The notes under the pieces are model-generated. The model made no database searches. It saw only the letters and a program-made list of their open reading frames with translations, and had not been told where the DNA came from. Position numbers and translations under genes: made by a program. From NCBI RefSeq assembly GCF_013131805.1, contig NZ_JABJRC010000004.1:310001-374000 (forward strand): a stretch of DNA of 64,000 bases, written 5' to 3'. Origin of the DNA: Kribbella sandramycini. Its GTDB lineage: Bacteria; Actinomycetota; Actinomycetes; Propionibacteriales; Kribbellaceae. Positions 40,927-52,188 of the stretch are shown piece by piece. How positions within the stretch are numbered: the stretch's first letter is position 1; each line of letters opens with the position of its first letter.

Positions 40927-42241
40927 GACGTGCTTCCTCGCTTCGGCTCGGAGTGTTGACGAGCGGTGGTGGCACCGGGAAGCCGCCGGCGAAGGCGTCG
41001 AACTCCTTGCCATCGGCATCGTCGGTCGTCTTGTCGGACTTCGGCTTCCCCGGGAAGGCCAGCGAGATCACCGCGAGGACGACGGCGATCGCGGCCGCGA
41101 CCAGCAGCGTCGTCCGGCTGAAGGTGGTCTCCCGGCCGACCGCGCGGACCGTGGCGACGAGCAGGATCCAGCCCAGGGAGACCGGGATCAGGATCTTCCA
41201 GCCCAGCTTCATGAACTGGTCGTAACGCAGTCGCGGCAGCGTTCCGCGCAGCCAGATGTAGAAGAAGATGAACGCCATCAGCTTGCCGAAGAACCACAGC
41301 ACCGGCCAGTAGCCGGTGTTGGCCCAGTCGAACTGCGAGATCGGCCAGGGCGCCTGCCAGCCGCCGAGGAACAGCGTGGTGGCCAGCGCCGAGACGGTCG
41401 CCATGTTGATGTACTCGGCCAGGAAGAACATCGCGTACTTGATCGAGGAGTACTCGGTCAAGAAGCCCGCGACCAGCTCGCCCTCGGCCTCCGGGAGGTC
41501 GAACGGCGCCCGGTTGGTCTCGCCGACCATCGAGACCACGTAGATCACGAACGACGGGAACAGCAGGAACGCGTACCACCCCGGGATCGGGATATCGGCG
41601 CCCAGGATGTTGACGCTCTGCGCCGAGGCCTGCGCGGCGACGATCTCCGAGGTGGACATCGAGCCCGCGAACAGGAAGACCGTGACGAGCGCGAGACCCA
41701 TCGCGACCTCGTAGGAGATCATCTGCGCGCTCGAGCGCAGACCGCCGAGCAGCGAGTACGTCGAGTTCGACGACCAGCCGCCGAGCACGATGCCGTAGAT
41801 GCCGATCGAGGCGATCGCCATCACGTAGAGCACCGAGACCGGCAGGTCGGTGAGCTGCAGCCGGGTGTAGGTGTCGGTGAACGGGATCTTCACCGTCGGC
41901 CCGAACGGGATCACGGCGAAGGTCAGGAAGGCCGGCACGGCGACGATCACCGGCGCCAGGACGTAGACGAACCGGTCCACGCCCTTCGGCATCAGGTCTT
42001 CCTTGAGCATCAGCTTCACGCCGTCGGCCAGCGACTGCAGCAGACCCGCGGGGCCGTGCACGTTCGGGCCGACCCGGTGCTGCATCCGCGCGACGACGCG
42101 GCGCTCCCACCAGATGTTGAACAGCGTCAGCACGACCAGCAGCACGAAGATGATCAGCACCTTGAGGCCGATCACCCACCACGGGTCGTTGCCGACGCCC
42201 GCATCCGGCGGCGGCGCCATCGGAATGGTCAGCGGATTCAT
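40919..42241 (-). CDS. nuoH: NADH-quinone oxidoreductase subunit H
   Basis: 440 residues, eight-helix quinone-chamber subunit. Conserved stretches: ERRVVARMQHRVGPNVHGPA, GGLRSSAQMISYEVAMGLAL, VGETNRAPFDLPEAEGELVA and GTLPRLRYDQFMKLGWKILI. A ~70-residue C-terminal tail after the last helix (KPKSDKTTDDADGKEFDAFA) is absent from the 318-residue second copy. Confidence 0.97.
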   Translation of the reverse strand: MNPLTIPMAPPPDAGVGNDPWWVIGLKVLIIFVLLVVLTLFNIWWERRVVARMQHRVGPNVHGPAGLLQSLADGVKLMLKEDLMPKGVDRFVYVLAPVIVAVPAFLTFAVIPFGPTVKIPFTDTYTRLQLTDLPVSVLYVMAIASIGIYGIVLGGWSSNSTYSLLGGLRSSAQMISYEVAMGLALVTVFLFAGSMSTSEIVAAQASAQSVNILGADIPIPGWYAFLLFPSFVIYVVSMVGETNRAPFDLPEAEGELVAGFLTEYSSIKYAMFFLAEYINMATVSALATTLFLGGWQAPWPISQFDWANTGYWPVLWFFGKLMAFIFFYIWLRGTLPRLRYDQFMKLGWKILIPVSLGWILLVATVRAVGRETTFSRTTLLVAAAIAVVLAVISLAFPGKPKSDKTTDDADGKEFDAFAGGFPVPPPLVNTPSRSEEARRG

Positions 42242-44663
42242 GCGGTCCCTCCGGCGATCGTCACGATCGAGCCGTGATCGGCGTGCAGAGAACGACGGAC
42301 GTGCGAGTCGGCCGAGTTCGTCGGCAGCCAGACCACGTTGTCGGTCATCGGGGTGATCAGGACCGGCAGCCGGACCGATCCGGCGTCGGTGCTGACCACG
42401 AGCTCGTCGCCGTCGGCGACGCCGGCCCGGTGCGCCGTGGTCGGCGAGATCCGGGCGACCGGCTTCCGCGCGGTGGCCGTCAGGTGCGGCTCACCGTCGT
42501 TCGCGCGGCTGTCGTCGATCAGCATCCGCCAGGTCGCGAGCCGGGTGGAGTCGAACGCGCCGAGGGCCGGACCGGCCTGGTACGTCGGCTCCTGCGCACG
42601 GTCGCCGTCCCAGCGGCCGAGCTCGTCGTACTCGCGCTTGGCGCCGGCCGGCGTGGTGAAGCCGAGCGAGGCGTCCATCTCCTGGGCCAGGGCGGCCAGG
42701 GCGCGGACGTCGGGCATCGCGGCCGGGACCTGCAGCACGACCGGGAACGGCCGCTCGCGACCCTCCCAGTTCACGAAGGTGCCGTCCTTCTCGGCCGGCG
42801 GAACGACCGGGAAGACGACGTCGGCGTACTCGGTCACCTGCGAGTTGCGGACCTCGAAGCTGACCACGAACGGCGCAGCGGCCAGCGCGGCCAGCGCGGC
42901 GGCCGGATCCGGCAGGTCGTCGATCTCGACACCCGCGACGAGCAGCGCGCCGAGCGAGCCGGCCGCCGCGAGAATCTCGCCGGTGTCCTTACCCGCGCCG
43001 GTCGGCAGGCCGTCGACACCCCAGGCGGCCTGCAGGTCGACCCGGGCCTGGGCGTCGGAGACCAGCCGGCCACCGGGCAGCAGCCCCGGCAGGCAACCGG
43101 CCTCGAGCGCACCGCGGTCACCCGCGCGACGCGGGATCCAGACCAGCTGGGCGCCGGTGTCGAGGGCCAGCCGGAGCGCGGCCGAGTAACCACCCGGCAC
43201 ACTCGCCAGCCGCTCGCCGACGATGATGATCGACTGGGCGCCGAGCGCGGCCCGGGCCGCGGCGCCGGTCTCGCCGGCGCTGCCCAGGTCGGCCAGGACG
43301 ACGGACTCCGTCCCCGGCGCGGCCGGGACGACGACGCCGTCCAGCTTCTCGACGCCACGTGACGCGAACGGCGCGAGCGTGAAGACCTTGGTGCCGTTGG
43401 CCTTGACGCCCTTGCGCAGCCGCAGGAACACCGAAGCCGCTTCCTCTTCGGGCTCGAACCCGGCGAGCAGTACCGAGGCGGCGTTCTCGAGGTCGGCGAA
43501 CGTCGTCCCGAGCCCGGTGCCGGCCACCGCGGCGGCCAGGAAGTCGGCCTCCTCGGCGGAGTACGGCCGGGCGCGGAAGTCGATGTCGTTGGTGCCGAGG
43601 GCGACCCGGGCGAACTTCGAGTACGCGTAGGCGTCCTCGAGGGTCAGCCGGCCGCCGGTCAGCACGGCCGCGTTACCGCGGGCCGCCGTCAGCTTCTCGG
43701 CCGTGTAGGTCAGCGCCTCCGGCCAGGAGGCGGGCCGCAGCACGCCGTCCTCGCGGATCATCGGGTGGGTCAGCCGGTCACCGGTGCTCGCGTAGTTGAA
43801 CGCGAACCGGTCCTTGTCCGAGATCCACTCCTCGTTGACCTCCGGGTCGTCGCCGGCCAGCCGGCGCATCACCTTGCCGCGCCGGTAGTCGACGCGGATC
43901 GCGGCGCCGGACGAGTCGTGCTCGGCCACCGACGGCACCGAGACCAGGTCGAACGGGCGGGAGCGGAACCGGTACGCCGCGCTGGTCAGCGCGCCCACCG
44001 GGCAGATCTGGATGGTGTTGCCGGAGAAGTAGCTCTCGAAGGGCTCCTTCTCGTAGATACCGACCTGCTGCAGCGCGCCGCGCTCGATCAGCGCGATGAA
44101 CGGGTCACCGGCGATCTGCTCGGAGAAGCGGGTGCAGCGCGCGCAGAGGATGCAGCGCTCGCGGTCCAGCAGCACCTCGGCGGAGATGTTGATCGGCTTG
44201 GGGTAGGTCCGCTTCACCTCGGTGAACCGGGACTCGCCCTGGCCGTTCGTCATCGCCTGGTTCTGCAGCGGGCACTCGCCGCCCTTGTCGCAGACCGGGC
44301 AGTCCAGCGGGTGGTTGATCAGCAGGAACTCCATGTTCCCGTGCTGCGCCTTGTCGGCCACCGGCGAGCTCACCTGCGTGCGGATGACCATGCCGTCGGC
44401 GACGGTCAGCGTGCAGGAGGCCTGCGGTTTCGGCATCCCGCGGCCGTTCCCGGCGTCCGGGACCTCGACCAGGCACTGGCGGCAGGCGCCGACCGGGTCC
44501 AGCAGCGGGTGGTCGCAGAACCGCGGGATCTGGATCCCGATCTGCTCCGCGGCCCGGATCGCCAGGCTGTTCTTCGGGACCTTGACCTCGATGTCGTCGA
44601 TGGTCACGGTCACCAGGTCGGTGCGCTCCACCTCGGCACCGGCCGGCGGGTTCGCTTGGATGG

Positions 44664-44667
<4 letters not shown>
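42238..44667 (-). CDS. nuoG: NADH-quinone oxidoreductase subunit G
   Basis: 809-residue Fe-S/molybdopterin-oxidoreductase-like subunit of the NADH-oxidising arm. The N-terminal [2Fe-2S] ligands are C51, C62 and C65 (FCDHPLLDPVGACRQCLVEV) plus a later cysteine. A His/Cys cluster is in NHPLDCPVCDKGGECPLQNQ, followed by 4Fe-4S cysteines in RCILCARCTRFSEQIAGD and IQICPVGALTSAAY. The rest is a degenerate molybdopterin fold. ATG overlaps the nuoF stop. It has no counterpart in the second set. Confidence 0.97.
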
Positions 44668-45965
<1,298 letters not shown>

Positions 45966-45967
45966 GG

Positions 45968-46795
45968 TCAGTCCTCCTTCCGGGAGTCGTCGCCGTTGAC
46001 CGCCTGGGATTCCTTACCAGGCTGGTCGGAGGGGCGCGGACCGGCCGCGGCCTCCGGGGAGACCGTCGTCTCGGCCACGCGGCCGTTGCCGCCGCCGGAG
46101 CCGTTCGGGGCCGTCCAGTTGCGCTCGCGGGCCAGGCGGAGGCCGGCCAGCGAGGCCTTGCCGCCGGTCGGGCCCTCGTCGGCGCGCCCGTCCGGGAAGC
46201 CGGCCAGCACCCGCTCGGCCTCGCGCCAGGTGCAGATGGTGGCGCCGCGCGGCGACTTCACCTCGGCGCCCGCGCGCAGGTCGTCGACCAGCTGGGTCGC
46301 CGACTGCGGCGTCATGTCGTCGAAGAACTCCCAGTTCACCATCATCACCGGCGCGTAGTCGCAGGCGGCGTTGCACTCGAGGTGCTCGAGGGTGATCTTG
46401 CCGTCCTCGGTGGTCTCGTCGTTCCCGACCTCGAGGTGCTCCTTGAGCCGCTCGAAGATCAGGTCGCCGCCCATCACCGCGCAGAGCGTGTTGGTGCAGA
46501 CCCCGACGTGGTAGTCGCCGACCGGACGGCGCTTGTACATCGTGTAGAACGTCGCCACCGCGGAGACCTCGGCGCCGGTCAGCCCGAGCACCTCGGCACA
46601 GGCCTCGATCCCCTCCGGGGTGACCCGGCCCTCGACCGACTGCACCAGGTGCAGCATCGGCAGCAGCGCCGAGCGGCCGACCGGGTAGCGGGCGGCCAGC
46701 TCGCGCATCTCCGCGATCGTCGTCTCGGTGATGTTCGAGTCACCGGTCGAGTAGGGCACCGGCTTGTCGGTAGCTGTTGCGTGGTTCTCGGCCAT
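45968..46795 (-). CDS. nuoE: NADH-quinone oxidoreductase subunit E
   Basis: 275-residue thioredoxin-fold [2Fe-2S] subunit. The four ligands are C100, C105 (VCTNTLCAVMGG), C141 and C145 (ECNAACDYAPVMMVNWEFF). The family usually has ~165-220 residues; the extra ~75 C-terminal residues (from about FPDGRADEGPTGGKASLAGL) are low-complexity and glycine/proline-rich. Confidence 0.96.
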   Translation of the reverse strand: MAENHATATDKPVPYSTGDSNITETTIAEMRELAARYPVGRSALLPMLHLVQSVEGRVTPEGIEACAEVLGLTGAEVSAVATFYTMYKRRPVGDYHVGVCTNTLCAVMGGDLIFERLKEHLEVGNDETTEDGKITLEHLECNAACDYAPVMMVNWEFFDDMTPQSATQLVDDLRAGAEVKSPRGATICTWREAERVLAGFPDGRADEGPTGGKASLAGLRLARERNWTAPNGSGGGNGRVAETTVSPEAAAGPRPSDQPGKESQAVNGDDSRKED

Positions 46796-48133
46796 CTATC
46801 GGTCCACTCCGCCCATAACCGGGTCCAGGCTGGCGACGGCGACGATCACGTCGGCCACCTGGGAGCCCTCACACATGATCGGCATCGCCTGCAGGTTTGC
46901 GAACGACGGGTCCCGGAAGTGCACCCGGTACGGCTTGGTGCCGCCGTCGGAGACGACATGCGCGCCCATCTCGCCGCGCGGCGACTCGATCGGCACGTAG
47001 GCCTGACCGGCCGGTACCCGGAACCCCTCGGTGACGAGTTTGAAGTGATGGATCAGCGCTTCCATCGACTCGCCCATGATGTGCTTGATGTGGTCGAGCG
47101 AGTTGCCCATGCCGTCGGCGCCGACGGCCAGCTGGGCCGGCCAGCCGATCTTCTTGTCGGCGACCATCACCGGCTCGCCGTCCATCTTCTCCAGCCGGTC
47201 CGCGCACTGCTCGACGATCTTCAGCGACTCCCACATCTCCTGCAGGCGGACGCGGAAGCGGCCGTAGGAATCCGAGGTGTCCCAGGTCGGGACGTCGAAG
47301 TCGTAGGTCTCGTAACCGCAGTACGGCTGCGACTTGCGCAGGTCCAGCGCGTAGCCGGTCGAGCGCACCGTCGGGCCGGTGATCCCCAGCGCCATACAAC
47401 CGGCCAGATCCAGGTAGCCGACGTCGTTCAGCCGGGCCTTGAAGATCGGGTTCGCGTTGCAGAGCTCGGCGTACTCGGGGAGGTGCTTGTTCATCCAGGT
47501 GATGTACTCGCGGATCTTGTCCAGCGCGCCGGCCGGCAGGTCCTGTGCGACGCCGCCGGGGCGGACGAACGCGTGGTTCATCCGCAGGCCGGTGATCAGC
47601 TCGAACAGGTCCAGCGTCATCTCCCGCTCGCGGAACCCGATCGTCATCACGGTCAGCGCGCCGATCTCCATCCCGCCGGTCGCGATACAGACCAGGTGGC
47701 TGGAGATCCGGTTCAGCTCCATCAGCAGCACCCGGAGCACGTTCGCCTTCTCCGGGATCTGGTCCTCGATCCCGAGCAGCCGCTCGACGGACAGGCAGTA
47801 CGCCGTCTCGTTGTAGAACGGCGACAGGTAGTCCATCCGGGTGACGAAGGTGACGCCCTGCGTCCAGGAGCGGAACTCCATGTTCTTCTCGATCCCCGTG
47901 TGCAGGTAGCCGATGCCACAGCGGGCCTCGGTGACCGTCTCACCCTCGAGCTCGAGAATCAGCCGGAGCACGCCGTGGGTCGACGGGTGCTGCGGGCCCA
48001 TGTTGACGACGACGCGCTCTTCGGGCTCCTCGCCGAGGCCGGCCACGACCGAGTCCCAGTCCTGACCGGTGACGGTGAAGACCTTGCCCTCGGTGGTGGA
48101 CCGAGCGTCCGCGTACGGATCTGTAGTGGTCAT
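46796..48133 (-). CDS. nuoD: NADH-quinone oxidoreductase subunit D
   Basis: 445-residue 49-kDa-type subunit beside the quinone site. Conserved: NMGPQHPSTHGVLRLILELE, GYLHTGIEKNMEF, RMDYLSPFYNETAY, LLMELNRISSHLVCIATGGM and the C-terminal ESPRGEMGAHVVSDGG and DPSFANLQAMPIMCEG. The only nuoD in the window; the second nuo set would need this one, an unseen copy elsewhere, or none. Confidence 0.98.
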   Translation of the reverse strand: MTTTDPYADARSTTEGKVFTVTGQDWDSVVAGLGEEPEERVVVNMGPQHPSTHGVLRLILELEGETVTEARCGIGYLHTGIEKNMEFRSWTQGVTFVTRMDYLSPFYNETAYCLSVERLLGIEDQIPEKANVLRVLLMELNRISSHLVCIATGGMEIGALTVMTIGFREREMTLDLFELITGLRMNHAFVRPGGVAQDLPAGALDKIREYITWMNKHLPEYAELCNANPIFKARLNDVGYLDLAGCMALGITGPTVRSTGYALDLRKSQPYCGYETYDFDVPTWDTSDSYGRFRVRLQEMWESLKIVEQCADRLEKMDGEPVMVADKKIGWPAQLAVGADGMGNSLDHIKHIMGESMEALIHHFKLVTEGFRVPAGQAYVPIESPRGEMGAHVVSDGGTKPYRVHFRDPSFANLQAMPIMCEGSQVADVIVAVASLDPVMGGVDR

Positions 48134-48840
48134 CAGTTGTACGACCTCCGCGTGTCGGGCGGCGGGATGACGGCGCCCTTGTACTCGACGTCGATTCCGC
48201 CGAGCGGGTAGTCCTTGCGCTGCGGGTGCCCGGGCCAGTCGTCGGGCATCTGGATCCGGGTCAGCGCCGGGTGGCCGTCGAAGACGATCCCGAAGAAGTC
48301 CCAGGTCTCGCGCTCGTGCCAGTCGGCGGCCGGGTAGACCGAGCAGACCGACGGGATGTGCGCGTCGCCGTCCGGCGCCGACACCTCGAGGCGGATCCGC
48401 CGGTTGTGGGTGATCGAGGCCAGGTGGTAGACCGCGTGCAGCTCGCGGCCGGTCTCCTGCGGGTAGTGCACCCCGCTGACGCCGGAGAACAGCTCGAAGC
48501 GCAGGGTCTCGTCGTCCCGCAGGTGCTGCGCGACGCTCACGAGGTGCTCGCGCGCGACGTGCAGAGTGAGCTCGGTGCGGTCGACGACGACCTTCTCGAT
48601 CGCGCCCTCACCGGCCAGGCCCTCGAGTTTGTCGACGGCGCCGTCGAACCAGGAGCCGTACGGCTTCGGCGTCCCGCCGGGCAGCGCGACCTGACGCTTC
48701 AGGCCGCCGAACCCGGAGGTGTCACCGGTGCCGCGGACGCCGAACATGCCCTCGCGCTGGTCGATCACCTCGGCGCCGGGCGTCTGCGCGTCACCAGCGG
48801 CGGACGTCGCCGGAAGGTTCTCCGGCTGCGAGTCGCTCAT
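48133..48840 (-). CDS. nuoC: NADH-quinone oxidoreductase subunit C
   Basis: 235-residue 30-kDa-type subunit. Signature: YPAADWHERETWDFFGIVFD with MPDDWPGHPQRKDYPLGG after it. The N-terminal ~55 residues (QREGMFGVRGTGDTSGFGGL) are the extension usual in actinobacteria. One-base overlap with nuoD. Confidence 0.97.
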   Translation of the reverse strand: MSDSQPENLPATSAAGDAQTPGAEVIDQREGMFGVRGTGDTSGFGGLKRQVALPGGTPKPYGSWFDGAVDKLEGLAGEGAIEKVVVDRTELTLHVAREHLVSVAQHLRDDETLRFELFSGVSGVHYPQETGRELHAVYHLASITHNRRIRLEVSAPDGDAHIPSVCSVYPAADWHERETWDFFGIVFDGHPALTRIQMPDDWPGHPQRKDYPLGGIDVEYKGAVIPPPDTRRSYN

Positions 48841-49391
48841 CGAAGCAGACCCTTCATCTCAATGGTCGGGGCGGCCGTCAGCGCGGCCGCCTCCTGCTCG
48901 TTCTGCAGGGCCAGCTTGTGCGCGCCGAGCTTGCTGTGCTGGATCTGGTCGTGGATCTTCAGGAACGCGTCCAGCAGCATCTCCGGCCGCGGCGGGCAGC
49001 CGGGCAGGTACATGTCGACGGGGACGACGTGGTCGACCCCCTGGACGACGGCGTAGTTGTTGAACATGCCGCCGGACGACGCGCAGACGCCCATCGCGAG
49101 CACCCACTTCGGGTTCGCCATCTGGTCGTAGATCTGGCGCAGCACCGGCGCCATCTTCTGGCTCACCCGGCCGGCCACGATCATCAGGTCGGCCTGGCGC
49201 GGCGAGGCCCGGAAGACCTCCATGCCGAACCGGGCGGCGTCGTACCGCGGCGCGCCGGTGGTCATCATCTCGATCGCGCAGCAGGCCAGCCCGAAGGTTG
49301 CCGGCCACAACGACGCCTTCCGCATGTAGCCGAGCAGACCCTCGACGGTGCCGAGCAGTACGCCGGCCGGAAGCTGTTCCTCTAGACCCAT
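48837..49391 (-). CDS. nuoB: NADH-quinone oxidoreductase subunit B (N2 cluster)
   Basis: 184-residue N2-cluster subunit. Ligands C37-C38 (FGLACCAIEMM), C103 (AMGVCASSGGMFNNYAVVQG) and C132 (LPGCPPRPEMLL). Canonical bacterial form. ATGA overlap with nuoC. Confidence 0.98.
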   Translation of the reverse strand: MGLEEQLPAGVLLGTVEGLLGYMRKASLWPATFGLACCAIEMMTTGAPRYDAARFGMEVFRASPRQADLMIVAGRVSQKMAPVLRQIYDQMANPKWVLAMGVCASSGGMFNNYAVVQGVDHVVPVDMYLPGCPPRPEMLLDAFLKIHDQIQHSKLGAHKLALQNEQEAAALTAAPTIEMKGLLR

Positions 49392-49392
49392 A

Positions 49393-49752
49393 TCAGTCCC
49401 ACTCCAGTCCGCCGCGGCGCCAGACGTAGGCGTACGCGACGAAGACGGTGACGATGAAGATGACCATCTCGATCAACCCGAAGAGCGCCATCTGGTCGAA
49501 GGCGACCGCCCACGGGTAGAGGAAGATGATCTCGATGTCGAAGACGATGAAGAGCATCGCGGTGATGTAGTACTTCACCGGGAAGCGGCCACCGCCGACC
49601 GGCTGCGGCGTCGGCTCGATCCCGCACTCGTACGAGTCGAGCTTGGCCCGGTTGTAACGCTTCGGGCCGACCAGGGCGCTGGTCAGAATGCTGCCCAAGA
49701 CGAAGAGCGCCGCGAGCACACCAAGAGCGAGGATCGGTACGTAGGGTTGCAT
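49393..49752 (-). CDS. nuoA: NADH-quinone oxidoreductase subunit A, first gene of the complete operon
   Basis: 119-residue three-helix subunit. RAKLDSYECGIEPTPQPVGG is the family loop (with the conserved cysteine replaced by serine in the second copy's TYESG), followed by KYYITAMLFIVFDIEIIFLY. A GGAGGGAGCACC ribosome site precedes ATG 49752. The operon promoter must lie in the 95 bases up to menJ or further upstream; I see no clear Rex-type palindrome there. Confidence 0.97.
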   Translation of the reverse strand: MQPYVPILALGVLAALFVLGSILTSALVGPKRYNRAKLDSYECGIEPTPQPVGGGRFPVKYYITAMLFIVFDIEIIFLYPWAVAFDQMALFGLIEMVIFIVTVFVAYAYVWRRGGLEWD

Positions 49753-49847
49753 CGCTTGGTGCTCCCTCCTTCAGCCGGTGGTCTGTGTGGTTTCAGCCGA
49801 CACTGTGTTATCAGTACCGGAGTGACTCAGCTCACTCGCCCCGCCGA

Positions 49848-51161
49848 TCAGGCGGCGGGAGCGACCTTCGTGAGCCCGTTGATGATCTTGTCCATCACGT
49901 CGCCGTCGCGCGGGTCGGTGAGGTTGGCCAGCAACTTCAGCGTGAACTTCATCAAGGTGGTGCGCGGCAGACCGTACTTCGTGCACAGCCGCATCACCTC
50001 CGGATTTCCGATCAGCTTCACGAAGACCCGGCCGAGCGAGTAGTAGCCGCCCCACTCCTGCTTGAGCGCCTTCGGGTAGGCCGACAGCGCGCGCTCGCGC
50101 TGGTTCGGCTGCCGGTGCAGCGCCTGGGCGGCGACCTCGGCGGCGAACATCCCGGACTCCATCGCGTACGGGATGCCCTCGCCGTTGAACGGGTTGACCA
50201 TGCCGCCGGCGTCGCCGAGCAGCATCAGGCCGCGGGTGTAGTGCGGCTGCCGGTTGAAGCCCATCGGCAGCGCCGCCCCGCGGATCGGGATGGTCTGGAA
50301 CTCGTCGCGGAACTGCCACTGCTCCGGCGTGTTCTTCAGCCAGGCCTTCAGCAGGTCCGAGTAGTCGACCTTGCCGAAGGCGTCGGAGGTGTTCAGGATG
50401 CCGAGACCGACGTTGACGGTGCCGTCGCCCATGCCGAAGATCCAGCCGTAGCCCGGCAGCAGGACCTTGCCGTTCGGCTGCTTCGGGTCGTCGGCCCACA
50501 GCTCCAGCCAGGACTCGAGATAGTCGTCGTCGTGCCGCGGGCTGGTGAAGTACGTCCGGACGGCGACGCCCATCGGCCGGTCGTCGCGCTTGTGCAGCCC
50601 CATGCCGATACTCAGCCGCGACGAGTTGCCGTCGGCGGCCATCACCAGCGGCGCGCGGAACTCGACGTCGCCGCCGGCCCGGCGGCCGTTGTCGTCGACC
50701 GGCTTGGCCGTGACGCCGACGATGAAACCCTTGTCGTCGAGGATCGGGCCGGTCACGTTCGTCCGCTCGCGCAGCCGCGCGCCGGCCTTGACCGCCTGCC
50801 GGGCGAGCAGGTCGTCGAAGTCCATCCGGTTCCGGGTCAGGCCGTAGTTCGGGTGGCTGGACAGATCCGGCCAGTCGAGCTGGAGCTGGTGCCCGGCGCC
50901 CTGGATCCGGAGCCCGTAGTTGCGGATCCAGCCGGCCTCTTCGGAGATGTCGATCCCCATGTTGATCAGCTGCTTGGTACCGCGCGGAGTGAGGCCGTCG
51001 CCGCACACCTTCTCGCGCGGGAACGCGGTCTTCTCCAGCAGCAGGACGTCGAGGCCCGCGTTGGCCAGGTGGTAGGCGGCGGAAGATCCAGCGGGTCCGG
51101 CGCCGACGACGATGACATCGGCTGACTCCGACTGCTGCCCGCTCGGCACGCTCTCGCTCAT
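49848..51161 (-). CDS. menJ: Geranylgeranyl-reductase-family flavoprotein, probable menaquinone reductase
   Basis: 437-residue FAD enzyme from ATG 51161; a GTG 51 bases upstream is possible but less likely. FAD-binding start VIVVGAGPAGSSAAYHLANA, the ARM-like LEKTAFPREKVCGDGLTPRG, and the flavin-ribityl motif LMLLGDAGGMVNPFNGEGIP. The family saturates isoprenoid chains. Its position beside menG and the nuo operon, like MenJ of mycobacteria (Rv0561c), which reduces one double bond of the menaquinone tail, supports this function. Confidence 0.85.
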   Translation of the reverse strand: MSESVPSGQQSESADVIVVGAGPAGSSAAYHLANAGLDVLLLEKTAFPREKVCGDGLTPRGTKQLINMGIDISEEAGWIRNYGLRIQGAGHQLQLDWPDLSSHPNYGLTRNRMDFDDLLARQAVKAGARLRERTNVTGPILDDKGFIVGVTAKPVDDNGRRAGGDVEFRAPLVMAADGNSSRLSIGMGLHKRDDRPMGVAVRTYFTSPRHDDDYLESWLELWADDPKQPNGKVLLPGYGWIFGMGDGTVNVGLGILNTSDAFGKVDYSDLLKAWLKNTPEQWQFRDEFQTIPIRGAALPMGFNRQPHYTRGLMLLGDAGGMVNPFNGEGIPYAMESGMFAAEVAAQALHRQPNQRERALSAYPKALKQEWGGYYSLGRVFVKLIGNPEVMRLCTKYGLPRTTLMKFTLKLLANLTDPRDGDVMDKIINGLTKVAPAA

Positions 51162-51319
51162 CTCATCCCGACCTGGAAGTTGGGGGCTGTCACGGCTCGT
51201 GAAGGGATTCACTAAGCCTGGTCATCCGACAGTCTAGGACTGCCTGACGCGGACACGAAACTCGCCCCAACCCCCTTGCAGACAAGCAAATTACGCGCCG
51301 TTTTCGTTGCGTAATTAAG

Positions 51320-51480
51320 TGGGGGTCTGAGGACCCCACGTCGTAGCGAGGAGGTGCTCGGTGCGGTAGCTCGGTGTGCTGGGGCGGAGGGGTCGATGCG
51401 GAGCATCGTCACCTGTGCACCAGTGCGGCGAGATGCTGTGCCGAGTGCCCCGCAGTAGGCGTGGGGTCCTCAGACCCCCA
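51320..51480 (+). other. Long hairpin element A between menJ and menG (fills the 51162-51480 gap)
   Basis: Outer arms 51320-51340 and 51460-51480 are a perfect 21-bp inverted repeat (starting TGGGGGTCTGAGG), and each arm is itself a small hairpin (GGGGTC-TGAG-GACCCC). Inside, 51354-51383 pairs with about 51422-51451: 19 Watson-Crick positions, 9 that are G.U only if the plus strand is RNA, and 2 mismatches. The apex is CGATGC-GGA-GCATCG. Homologous to element B at 52189-52346. It directly follows the menG stop, so on the minus strand the outer hairpin may also terminate menG. The rest of the gap (51162-51319) shows no gene. Confidence 0.75.
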
Positions 51481-52179
51481 CTAGGCGGGCTTCACGCCAC
51501 GGTGGATGGCGACCAGACCACCGGTCAGGTTGGCCCACTGCACCCGGCTCCAGCCGGCCGCCTCGATCGTGCGGGCCAGCGGCTCCTGGGGCAGCCATGC
51601 GCGCGTCGACTCGGCCAGGTACTCGTAGGCCTCGGGGTTGGTCGAGACCACCCGGGCCACCACCGGGACCGCGCGCATCATGTACTCCAGGTACGCGACC
51701 CGGAACGGCTTCCAGGTCGGGTGCGACTGCTCGAGGATGACGAGCCGGCCGCCGGGCCGGGTCACCCGGAGCATCTCGCGCAGCGCGAGCGTGACGTCGT
51801 TCACGTTTCGCAGCGCCCAGGAGATGGTGACCACGTCGAAGCTCTCGTCGGCGAACGGCAGCCGCAGCGCGTCGCCGGCGATCAGATCCAGCTCGGGGTG
51901 GTTGCGCTTGCCGACCCGGAGCATCCCGACCGAGAAATCACAGGACACCACCTCGGCGCCGGCCTCGCGCAGCTTGATACTCGACGCGCCCGTCCCGGCC
52001 GCCAGATCGAGGATCTTCAGCCCCTTCCGCGGCGCGATCGCGGCCAGCGTCGCGGGCCGCCAGACCAGCTTCTCCATACCCATCGTGGCCACCGCGTTGG
52101 TGCGGTCGTAGCCCTCCGCCACGTTGTCGAACATGGCGGCCACGGCGGCCGGGTCCTTGCTCAGATCTGCGCGCGTCAC
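51481..52179 (-). CDS. menG: Demethylmenaquinone methyltransferase
   Basis: 232-residue SAM-dependent C-methyltransferase (UbiE/MenG family), the last ring step of menaquinone synthesis. GTG 52179 gives the standard start TRADLSKDPAAVAAMFDNVA. Motifs: AMFDNVAEGYDRTNAVATMG, SAM motif LKILDLAAGTGASSIKLREA and LRNVNDVTLALREMLRVTRP with the closing GLVAIHRG. Divergent from menF; hairpin element B lies between them and element A after it. Confidence 0.93.
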   Translation of the reverse strand: MTRADLSKDPAAVAAMFDNVAEGYDRTNAVATMGMEKLVWRPATLAAIAPRKGLKILDLAAGTGASSIKLREAGAEVVSCDFSVGMLRVGKRNHPELDLIAGDALRLPFADESFDVVTISWALRNVNDVTLALREMLRVTRPGGRLVILEQSHPTWKPFRVAYLEYMMRAVPVVARVVSTNPEAYEYLAESTRAWLPQEPLARTIEAAGWSRVQWANLTGGLVAIHRGVKPA

Positions 52180-52188
52180 GTGTCTAGT

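Noticed and set aside
49753..49847. Rex-type redox operator before the nuoA-N operon
   Set aside because: I looked for a TGTGA-n-TCACA type palindrome in the 95-base gap and saw none.
51212..51412. Short minus-strand frame within hairpin element A and the menJ upstream region
   Set aside because: The only notable peptide segment (RRGVLRPPL) is produced in both directions by the inverted repeat, so it reflects DNA symmetry and not a protein.
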